A DNA stretch of 11,505 bases, taken from NCBI GenBank assembly GCA_000697335.1, contig JNEM01006338.1, positions 1 through 11,505 of the forward strand, read 5' to 3'. Of the stretch, positions 1-7,689 are shown one piece after another (position 1 is the stretch's first letter; every line of letters starts with the position of its first letter). Source of the DNA: Conidiobolus incongruus B7586. Lineage: Eukaryota; Entomophthoromycota; Entomophthoromycetes; Entomophthorales; Conidiobolaceae. Below the pieces are notes generated by a model. It did not search any database. It saw nothing but the letters and a program-made list of their open reading frames with translations, and was not told the origin of the DNA. A program made the position numbers and the translations under genes.

Positions 1-252
1 TGGGATACTATAGCAACCATCCACGGTAACAAACTGGTCAGAAGAGTACCATCTCTACTTCGAAAAGACTTAAGAAAACCAGCATTACCCCCAATTAATT
101 CATTACACTTTAATCAAGCAATATTCTACATTCATTCTCTTTATCTGCAAACCATCTTCACAGAAACACCAATAACACCCCCATCAGAAGAAGACGCAAG
201 AAAATGTTTTAGACAAGAAATTACTCAAAATCCGATAGATATCGTTACGTAA
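1..252 (+). CDS. 3' end of an unidentified ORF (83 codons visible, no start in window)
   Basis: Frame 1 is open from the first base to a TAA at 250-252, so only the C-terminal 83 residues are visible. The peptide begins WDTIATIHGNKLVRRVPS and ends with NPIDIVT; a basic stretch (LVRRVPSLLRKDLRK) is followed by an aromatic/hydrophobic stretch and a short TPPSEEDARK segment. The coding strand is rich in A and C and poor in G, with many C-ending codons (ACC, ATC, CCC, GTC), unlike the T/A-ending codons of the other genes here. A-rich coding strands are common in retroelements, and the 3' sequence ends in AATAAA plus an A tract, so a retroelement ORF is a reasonable guess. No diagnostic motif is visible and the family is not established. 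It could also be the end of an ordinary host gene. Confidence 0.5.
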   Translation, partial: WDTIATIHGNKLVRRVPSLLRKDLRKPALPPINSLHFNQAIFYIHSLYLQTIFTETPITPPSEEDARKCFRQEITQNPIDIVT

Positions 253-422
253 TTACACGAAAAACATAACACAAGATAATGAATTCCACATTCTCTAAGC
301 AAATAATTAATTAGCAAATTTAAATTAGTAATATATCACACTTGTCTATCAGACGAAGTGACGGATTTATTACGTCGATCCCATAAATTGTCGAATAAAT
401 CCTTTCCTCATAAAAAAAAAAA
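1..422 (+). mobile_element. Possible retroposed element, 3' part (LINE-like or retrocopy tail)
   Basis: Seen: an ORF end at 252, about 160 bp of non-coding sequence, AATAAA at 394-399, a 12-nt spacer, and an uninterrupted run of 11 A at 412-422. This order is the signature of a polyadenylated RNA copied back into DNA, as in non-LTR retrotransposons or retrocopies. The body lies beyond the left edge, so a target-site duplication cannot be tested here. A short host poly(A) run by chance in A+T-rich DNA is the main alternative. Confidence 0.35.
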
Positions 423-465
423 TGTGCATAACCAACAAAGATATAATTAGACTAACTTTTAAAAA

Positions 466-1523
466 ATGTCAGTGGAAATTAATAGACAGTCAACTTCGAA
501 TAGTATCAATATATCTCAAAATAACAACGAAAAACTTAGCTTAGTATTCCAATGTAAAAAATGTTCCACTATAATTGGTGATTCTTCTTGTTGGTATGGA
601 GCCAGTTCAAAATTAAAATGTATTATATTGAAAGGTATAATAAATGCAAATTATATATTTTCATTTATTTATTTATTTATGTTTACTGTTAGTACAACAT
701 CCCAACACTAAAATTTCTAATAGTGTTAGCACTTCTACTGAAGAACATGATCTTGGTTGGTATGCCAATATGTCTATAATCAATCGTTATTCATTAATTG
801 ATCTATCTTTATTATAGCACATATGTATTATTGAAATGTAAGATATGTGATTCAACTATTGGTAAAGTTTATAAAGCAACAAGTAGTAAAATGGACAATT
901 TAAGGTGTTTATTAGTATTGAATAATTATGATCATTTTTAAACTTATTATTTTAAATAGAGATAAATTCACTTATAATGTTAACAGTTTTACAACGTAAA
1001 TTTTATTATTTTTCATAAATTTTAATACACTAACTAGGTTGGCTGTATTAGATACCAATTGGGTGGTTATTCAACACCTCAAGAAACTATTCGAGAGTCA
1101 GAGCAAGTTTTAGAATTAGGAGATACAAAACCTTTGATTGATTCGATATCTCAGATCAAGCAGATTATATGCGCATTCCACGATAGAATATCAAAAATTG
1201 AGCGAGATACCAATAACGAGGCTAATCAAGATGTATCAATGGATAATCATATATCTCAAAATGGTGATGTAGATCGGAGTGTCATTGTTTTGGAAGATGA
1301 ATCCGAGCATGAGCCCGAAACACCAGAAATACCACCTGCACCAATCACAGTAAATATGAATGGTGGAAATCATGAAGAGCAAAATTCTGGAGCTGAAACA
1401 AATCAATCAATAGATAGAAGTAAACGCAAGGACAAGCCAAACTTAAAATCAGACTCTCAACCTGGTAATCAAAGGCGAACTCTAAGGAGAAACTCGAAAA
1501 AGAAAATTAAGTATACGCGATGA
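466..1523 (+). CDS. mis18: Mis18-family kinetochore protein, 5 exons, 276 aa
   Basis: Exons 466-634, 693-759, 818-904, 960-995 and 1052-1523; introns are 55-58 bp. Joined, they read 276 residues. The N-terminal half is a Mis18/Yippee-type zinc-binding fold: FQCKKC at residues 28-33, then IIGDSSCW (36-43), a linker, LLKCKIC at 83-89, STIGKVY (91-97), then RDKFTYNV and YQLG (121-124). The two CxxC pairs (C30/C33, C86/C89) and the IGKVY...RD...YQLG order follow the S. pombe Mis18 pattern as I recall it. In that family the protein works with partners at centromeres to license deposition of the CENP-A histone. Residues about 142-170 could form a short coiled coil. The remaining tail is acidic, then strongly basic (ends RRTLRRNSKKKIKYTR), and makes the protein longer than S. 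pombe Mis18. The start is fixed by a TAA directly in frame at 460-462. Intron 4 has an ACTAAC branch-like site; intron 3 uses an unusual GTGTTT donor. No canonical AATAAA lies close downstream. Confidence 0.9.
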
Positions 1524-2412
1524 TTACATCCGAGCATATAGTTTTAAATTTAACATATTTTGCTTTATGCAAGATACTAATTTATTCGACTACAAGGTGT
1601 AAACTTTGCACATAACATTCTATTTAATTTAGCATCTCCTTTTTACTTAATTTACTAACTAACTTTTAATTTCTAAATTAAAAATATATAAAAGTAATAT
1701 CAATTTTAGTTGATAATATCTAATATATATTAATAGAATAATATCTGTTAAACAAATTTAACTATACATTTTGTGACATTGTGATATCTACACTATATAA
1801 TATTACTTTCATAAGATTTATTAGCCATCGAATGATTATATATTTAGTTAGGTTTGATTGTATATGAATTTTAAAATTGATTGTTTTTCTCTATTTCACT
1901 ATTTCCTCTAAAAACTGCAACTTTAATTTTCAATTATTTCGAGAATTAAAATTGAATTTTCTAAATTTTATAATAATTTTAAAATATCACATTTAAAAAG
2001 AATTAAGCTTTTTAAAGTAGAGCAAATAATGATAAAATTTAATTATTTTTTCTATTTTCTATTCTGATATTGGATTTTTAAATATTAATACTATCATAAT
2101 GCAATCAATTTAGTTTATTAAAATTATTTTTGTATAAATTATATATAAATCTATTACAATTATGACTGAATTCCTCTTATAAAATTCTATTGAATTTATT
2201 TTTATCTAATTCAAAAATTTCATAATAAATATAACAACTTTAAAATCACTCCATTCATATTAAATATTTTTTTAGAAATTTAGAATTTATTTTATGGTTT
2301 TAGGATTTGTTCAATATTATATTTTCTTATTTAAAATATAATGTTAAAGAGATATTAAACTTATTGCAAAAACAGCTTTTTTGAATAATTGGTATAATCT
2401 AGATGTACTATA

Positions 2413-2496
2413 GAATATATTGCGCATTTAATGTGACTTTGATAGTAGAATTAGTCACATTAGCTAGATAATGTATGAAATATGTTACGCATTTAA
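2413..2496. repeat. Hairpin flanked by imperfect direct repeats
   Basis: A 10-bp perfect inverted repeat, TAATGTGACT at 2429-2438 and AGTCACATTA at 2453-2462, encloses a 14-nt loop. It is bracketed by two similar copies of GAATATATTGCGCATTTAA (2413-2431) and GAAATATGTTACGCATTTAA (2477-2496). The GCGC/ACGC cores are notable in such A+T-rich DNA. Function is unknown. Confidence 0.5.
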
Positions 2497-3355
2497 AATT
2501 CCTTGAGATACTTCTCATCCCTCAAATGAAGTTTGTAATCAACCATTGTCAGATTTATTTCAATATCAATTGATAATGATCTAATATTGATAAATTGTGA
2601 TTATCAAATCCGCTATTAATTGAGCATATTATAATATGAAATTTAAACCATTTATTTATCAATATATCTTTAGATTGAGATTCGTTGGTTTTGGAAAGAA
2701 TTATTACAACCAGTTAAAATTAGAATTAAAGCAATTTAAAAAAATAAGACTATAATAAATAAATATCATGATAATCTATTATACTATATTGTTTATTATC
2801 ATTTTTATTACTTTAATATAGTTTTGCTATTGTCAACATATATTATTATATAATGAAAGAAACATATGCAAATTCCTTAATAATTTATGAATGTACTTAC
2901 CAATTGAGAAATATATTTTCTAGAATAATTAATAAAACTGATAACTTGTTTGCTTTTCAAAGTGCTTGGTATTTTCAAAATATCCCCGAAGTTCAGCAAT
3001 TTTATACCATTTTAAATTGAAATATATGTCCATCGGTGATATATTCGATATATTCATGACAATAACTGTCAAAATTTGTTTGAGAAAAATGGTATCCTAT
3101 AGTATTTCACTTTTTGAAGAATGATATAATATTCTTTTTCTCATTAAAAACTCTAGAACACCGATATAGTATGTGTAATTAAATTACTATTTTTAGTTTT
3201 ATAAAATCAGATTATTGATGATAGCTTCTTTTATTTAAAAGGATTTAATAATAAAACCTGAAATAGAGGTAATTATATAAAATCAATATTATTTATGTAT
3301 AATAGTATAAATTTGAACATTTTATAAATTTTTATATTTTCAAATTTAATTTTAA

Positions 3356-3379
3356 TGTTTAAAATCATGATTTTAAACA
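3356..3379. repeat. Perfect 24-bp palindrome
   Basis: Arm TGTTTAAAATCA (3356-3367) is followed with no spacer by its exact reverse complement TGATTTTAAACA (3368-3379). The match stops at the flanking bases. It could form a cruciform or bind a dimeric protein; no gene overlaps it. Confidence 0.75.
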
Positions 3380-3707
3380 CAAGGTTTGATTAAAATTGAA
3401 ACTTAATTTTACCCAATTAAAAATATACTACTATTATTAGAACTTTCTCATAATCAATTTGAATTGTATTCTAGCAAAATGCTAATGGGAATAAAGTGAA
3501 AGGTTAGTATATTTTGACATCTAAATTTCCAATAATACTCCATAAAATTATAACCAAAATCCAATCTCTCAAATTTATACCCTTGTATTAATGAATTGGT
3601 ATAAAAATAAATTAGATGATATAATACAACATATAACTTTGAAACTTTATGTGTACAATATTACCACCTATTAATAAATCATATCAAAAATAGAATATTC
3701 TGTTAAC

Positions 3708-3743
3708 AAAATTGAACTCTGAGTTCAATTTTCAAAATTTGAA
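3708..3743. repeat. 25-bp palindrome with an overlapping second palindrome
   Basis: Arm AAAATTGAACTC (3708-3719), a single central T (3720), then the exact reverse complement GAGTTCAATTTT (3721-3732). A second short palindrome, TTCAAA-A-TTTGAA (3731-3743), overlaps its right end by two bases. The first has three G/C pairs per arm, so it is not just an A+T artefact. Confidence 0.75.
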
Positions 3744-4071
3744 GGATAACTATTGAATAAAGTTTAGGAATAATTGTAAAAATTAAATTAATTATTATAA
3801 TTTGCATTTATCCATTGTTAAAATCTCAATTATTGTTATAAAACTAATTAATTTTTATATTATTAAAATCATACAAAACAATATGATATAAAATTCCTTT
3901 AATATCAATAATATATCAAGTATGTTTACTCTTTGTATTTTATGCATCATATTAATTTTTACAAATTAATACATTATTCTTACTATTTTTTATAGCAAAT
4001 CAAACAAAAAGGGGCTATAAATTGATAATTTTAAAGGAGCTAGAAAATGCTATAATTTATAACTCCTAATC

Positions 4072-4113
4072 ATGCATTATTTTTTGGATCAATAGTTCAA
4101 AAATGAAATGCAT
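4072..4113. repeat. Imperfect hairpin
   Basis: ATGCATT (4072-4078) pairs exactly with AATGCAT (4107-4113). The inner parts, A/T6/GGA at 4079-4088 and TTCAAAAATGA at 4096-4106, pair further with a bulge, leaving a loop of about 7 nt. Role unknown. Confidence 0.45.
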
Positions 4114-4335
4114 AATATGTACAATTGAGAATCAATTATCAAGTTTGGAATTAAGCTGAAAATGTCACATTTTGACTAATTTTTTGTGATACTACTGTTC
4201 TAATGATTTGTAATATATTTAATAGAAATGTATGTATATATCGTTCTAAATGAAATCGTGTAAAATCAATGCTATTTATGATTATTTAATTAAAAATTGA
4301 ATTTGAAAGAGGAGCTTGTTTTCTGTTAATGTTGA

Positions 4336-4497
4336 ACCAGTACCATCAAACCCTTAAAAAGAGGTAAATGGACTGAAACCACTATTATCGAAATGGGAGA
4401 AATATTTTACATAATTTGCAACGGTGATATTTCGGATCATATGTTCAATGAAATCTATGATGTTGGAAATTTATTTGATATCAAATACAATGGATAA
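4336..4497 (+). other. Coding-like island (53 codons plus stop), possible relic or missed exon
   Basis: After a TGA at 4333-4335 the frame stays open to a TAA at 4495-4497. The conceptual peptide begins TSTIKPLKRGKWTETTII and includes EMGEIFYIICNGD, with a composition that looks more protein-like than the surrounding DNA. The stretch is also clearly less A+T-rich than its flanks. There is no good start codon near the beginning, no convincing splice partner was found, and no family is recognised. It may be a decayed gene fragment, a 5' exon of the gene at 4841, or chance. Confidence 0.25.
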
Positions 4498-4840
4498 CAT
4501 TGAGATCAGGTATGGAATCATTCAAGTGTGTGAGCAATATTTTCTTATTTAGACCTTATACTGATTTGTCCTACTTGACAATTTACTTAAATGCCATATT
4601 AAGATTCTGATTATGGGTTAAATATATAGTGTTATTTATAGTCAACTCATTCTGTTGTTGAATACTATTTCAATATTGAATTAATTTTAATTATTTAATA
4701 AGTAATATATTTTATCCTCAAAATTGTTTATTGATATATATTATTCATTCATTTTCAATTATTGATTTTGAAAATAATACTTAAATAATATAACTATATA
4801 ATATTAATGCTGTCAATTTAACATTTTAATTGCTCAATAT

Positions 4841-6757
4841 ATGATTGAAACCCTAGTTAAACACACCGCTTTACCTATGGAATTAAATTCTAATTCTGCA
4901 GTTCAATCGATTACAAGAAACTCATCTATTAACTCATTACGGTCTCCAATTAATACTAACTTGCAATTTTCAAATAGCTTAAAGGTGGACGCTTCTATGC
5001 AACAAGAAGATATATCTCCTTTAAGGAGTTTTAGTCCTCGACAAGATTCCATATCTCTTAAATCGGATTCCAGTCAAACCCATTCCATAAGTTCTGTTCT
5101 TTCCTCCAGTTCAAATTCATCATATTCCTTCATAGCTAACCAATCTTTATTTGGATCGGAAAATGATAGTAATTTAGATGCTTTATTAACACAAGATTTA
5201 ACTCTTTTGAAGAGTGAAGAGAATTTTGAACAGAGTTCTTTTACAGATCTCGATAATGACAGTTTAAAGCGTCTTTTACGTCATTATTGCTTAGATAATT
5301 TATGTATTGCAGAACAAAACCGTCATCTTAAAAGGGATTATACAGCAACTAAAATGAATAATGACGCTCTAAAAAAATTATTGATGTCAAAGGACAATAT
5401 TTTGCAGAAAATGGAACAAGAGAAACAACAACTAGTTGAACGAATTAAATGGCTTGAAAATACTCTGGAAAATCACCTGAATTCTAAGCACTTGACTCCT
5501 GGAGCTTCAAGTAAATCTAGCTCGAACCCAAATCTACCACTCACCGATCCAGTCCCAAGGAATAGTTCCGAATCAAACGGCAAACCTTCAATAGAAACAA
5601 ATATTGTGAAGAATATTTGGTTCAAATTTAAAAAGCCTTATGAGGGGAAGCACTTAGAATCAGAAGATATAGACTCTAATGAACTTGATATGATAGATTC
5701 AACTATATCAGGATACTCTTCTGAAGCTCCTTCTTCTCCAAATGCTGTCATTTCACCAAAATCTAAACCCAGATCGAAAATATTTTCTTCACTAAGCTGG
5801 TCGCATAGTCCGCCACACTCGAGAAAGTCTTTAGACTTAGATATGACCCCTACCATTAGCCAAGGTCCCAATACTATGTCTCGAGCTGAAATGAGATCGA
5901 TGCTCTTTTCAAAGCCAGAAATTCAATCTGCATCCACAAATGGCATCCCTCCTCCATTGTCTCCACCAGCTAGTCCAGCGTCGGTAGTTTCCCCATCCAT
6001 GAAAGCTGCATCAAACCATATCACATCAAGTCCTGATAAAGCCAAATCCCTATCCAATCAAGTTTTATCAGGCCCTGAACAAGCAAAATCTTCAAGCCAA
6101 ACATTATCTAGCTCTGAGAAGTCAAAATCTCCACATATCCAAATTTTATCTAGCTCTGAGAAAGCGAAATCATCATCAAAACTCAATAAGGTCAGCATTC
6201 ATGCACGACCTAAATCTCGATATAATGACTTCTGCAAGCAACAAGAAGATATGGAAGGTCAAATTTATATCGATATTGATGATACTATAGATTTTTCTAT
6301 CGATCAACCAGAAATTAATAATGAAGCCAAAAATAGTCCCACCCCCTCTCTCAGATCATCTTCTAAGAAAACATTTCAAAATAACTTAGAGGCTGATAAT
6401 GATAACAATAGCATCTATACTACTTCTTCAAGGTCATCATCAAAATATTCATCTAAAAATCTACCTGAAGACAAATCAGAAACCGATAAAGGAAGAAAAA
6501 GCAGCTCTTCATCATCTCGCAAATCAAAATCACGCCCAGACAAACCATTGCCACCGTTACCCCATGCATTAAACATTAAAAAGCAGCAGGGTATGATTGT
6601 CAGAAGGAAATCGAGCAAGAAGCGAAGCAGTAAACCACTCCCCACAGCACCTACCGATTCTCAAATATCTCAGTTTAGTAGATCGATAGATGAAGATATA
6701 GCGCAAATACATATTCAAAGTCCTCCCACTCCAGATCAATCCATTGAGACGATATAA
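4841..6757 (+). CDS. Serine-rich, largely disordered coiled-coil protein, 638 aa, function unknown
   Basis: A single uninterrupted frame; the ATG at 4841 follows an in-frame TAA at 4805-4807. M13 is a possible alternative start. Residues 1-135 are Ser/Asn-rich with SP motifs (SPLRSFSPR). Residues about 138-213 form the only clearly structured part, with leucines placed like a coiled coil (L177 to L213, including VERIKWLENTLENHL). W260 opens a short conserved-looking basic motif, WFKFKKPYEGK. Then come Ser/Pro-rich segments, a four-copy repeat (396-449), an acidic isoleucine-rich patch (475-488, IYIDIDDTIDFSID), a KPLPPLP motif at 568-574 that fits a class I SH3 ligand (KxxPxxP), and a basic RRKSSKKR (588-595). 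No enzyme motif, signal peptide or membrane segment is seen. The layout suggests a phosphorylated scaffold or adaptor, perhaps cortical or cytoskeletal, but that is inference. A candidate AATAAA lies at 7014-7019. Confidence 0.85.
   Translation: MIETLVKHTALPMELNSNSAVQSITRNSSINSLRSPINTNLQFSNSLKVDASMQQEDISPLRSFSPRQDSISLKSDSSQTHSISSVLSSSSNSSYSFIANQSLFGSENDSNLDALLTQDLTLLKSEENFEQSSFTDLDNDSLKRLLRHYCLDNLCIAEQNRHLKRDYTATKMNNDALKKLLMSKDNILQKMEQEKQQLVERIKWLENTLENHLNSKHLTPGASSKSSSNPNLPLTDPVPRNSSESNGKPSIETNIVKNIWFKFKKPYEGKHLESEDIDSNELDMIDSTISGYSSEAPSSPNAVISPKSKPRSKIFSSLSWSHSPPHSRKSLDLDMTPTISQGPNTMSRAEMRSMLFSKPEIQSASTNGIPPPLSPPASPASVVSPSMKAASNHITSSPDKAKSLSNQVLSGPEQAKSSSQTLSSSEKSKSPHIQILSSSEKAKSSSKLNKVSIHARPKSRYNDFCKQQEDMEGQIYIDIDDTIDFSIDQPEINNEAKNSPTPSLRSSSKKTFQNNLEADNDNNSIYTTSSRSSSKYSSKNLPEDKSETDKGRKSSSSSSRKSKSRPDKPLPPLPHALNIKKQQGMIVRRKSSKKRSSKPLPTAPTDSQISQFSRSIDEDIAQIHIQSPPTPDQSIETI
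6026..6187 (+). repeat. Four-copy internal protein repeat of 13-14 residues
   Basis: Residues 396-449 of the 638-aa protein read as SSPDKAKSLSNQVL, SGPEQAKSSSQTL, SSSEKSKSPHIQIL and SSSEKAKSSSKLN. The shared pattern is S-S/G-S/P-E/D-K/Q-A/S-K-S. Copies 3 and 4 share the DNA string TTATCTAGCTCTGAGAA at their junctions, which suggests recent duplication. The K-S spacing would suit repeated kinase sites. Confidence 0.75.
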
Positions 6758-7689
6758 AGGCATCAAGCATTCAAGTTATGATCTCTTCGTCCCAATTGAA
6801 CTCACCATTCATAATATTTGTACAATTGACTCAATAGATAATTAGACATTCCAACTAATTATCAACTCACACTAAATCACACAGGGGAAAACGTTGGATT
6901 AGTGACAGTTGAATTGGCAGTAATATACTCTAAATTGTTTAGTAATCAATATAATCTATCATTGTAAATCCCCTATAATGCATTATTTTAATTAAAATAT
7001 ATTTAATTGTAACAATAAATCTTTAGTTAATTTTAATCAATTACAATATTGAAGCTTGATTTAATATATCAATGAAATCATATACGGACTTTACAAAATA
7101 CATCATTTAATTTTCTCAATACCCGATTTCATTCATACATATAATCATTGATTGGAATGATAAATATTATTTTAGCTCTAAAAATCGCATGTTAAACAAT
7201 CTCAATTTACCGCGTTTTCTCTTAGGGGTACATTTCGCAATATTTTATTTTAATTTCAATAAAATTAAATGCTGAATACTAGTAATTAATTAAAATTACA
7301 AATTACTAATAAACTTATTAGTAATTTAAATTATTTTGAACTGAAAGAAAAATTACAACTTGAGGATTTACATCATCAACTTTAAAAATAATAATTATTT
7401 TAACTTTTGGTTAAATTCAGGCAGTTTCTAGAAATTATTATAAAATTAACAAATTAGGTAATTGGAATCTAAATTCCAAAAATAATCAAAAATAATTGAT
7501 GTTTTATCAATTAATAACTCTAATCAATTCAATAAAAAATATTAAAATATTATAATTTATTAAGTAGATATATATAAATAATTAAATATTATACATATTA
7601 AGTTTAAAATTGAATCAAAATTTGGCATCTAGCTGAAAATTAATAATAATTAATAAAGGGTATATATTAAAACTGATGAAAAATATAAA
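6758..7689. other. Convergent intergenic region
   Basis: This lies between two converging genes and is very A+T-rich with no supportable ORF. Candidate poly(A) signals are AATAAA at 7014-7019 for the plus-strand gene and AATAAA on the minus strand at 7556-7561 for the DNAJC17 gene, 129 bp after its stop. It holds a long palindrome (7300-7327) and a small 7-bp-arm hairpin TTGGAAT/ATTCCAA at 7462-7479. Confidence 0.6.
7300..7327. repeat. 28-bp near-palindrome, 13-bp perfect arms
   Basis: Arm AAATTACTAATAA (7300-7312), a two-base centre AC, then its exact reverse complement TTATTAGTAATTT (7315-7327). Related TAATTA and TACTAGTA strings lie just upstream (7277-7298). It sits between the 3' ends of two converging genes, where a hairpin could form in either transcript. 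Confidence 0.7.

Larger units (their letters stand above)
1524..4840. other. Gene-poor, extremely A+T-rich intergenic region (3.3 kb)
   Basis: Stops are dense in all frames and no exon chain with family identity could be built. The stretch holds several inverted repeats, listed separately (2429-2462, 3356-3379, 3708-3743, 4072-4113), a 9-bp tandem duplication GATATATTC at 3038-3055, and a less A+T-rich island around 4320-4600. It includes the 3' flank of the Mis18 gene and the promoter of the gene beginning at 4841. No tRNA B-box, telomeric repeat or long tandem array was seen. Confidence 0.7.

Noticed and set aside
663-679. (ATTT)n microsatellite
   Set aside because: Only about four units inside intron 1; this length is ordinary in such A+T-rich DNA.
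466-711. Stand-alone 81-aa ORF at the Mis18 start
   Set aside because: Its last 25 residues are translation of intron 1 (635-692) and out-of-frame exon 2. Splicing restores the Mis18 fold.
1036-1037. First AG after the ACTAAC branch site as the acceptor of Mis18 intron 4
   Set aside because: It lies only three bases past the branch motif and would put exon 5 out of the YQLG frame; the AG at 1050-1051 fits.
1059-1523. Separate 154-aa ORF starting at TTG
   Set aside because: It is the body of Mis18 exon 5, which begins at 1052 and continues the YQLG motif from exon 4.
466-1523. Yippee-like protein instead of Mis18
   Set aside because: The related fold shares the CxxC pairs, but the FQCKKC, IGDS, IGKVY and RD...YQLG order plus a coiled-coil tail fit Mis18 better.
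1524-4840. Centromere or replication origin in the A+T-rich gap
   Set aside because: High A+T and palindromes alone do not show this, all large gaps here are similarly A+T-rich, and being next to Mis18 is no evidence.
5638-6766. Minus-strand ORFs of 65-77 aa inside the 638-aa gene
   Set aside because: They are antisense shadows of the long plus-strand frame, with no motif or splice support.
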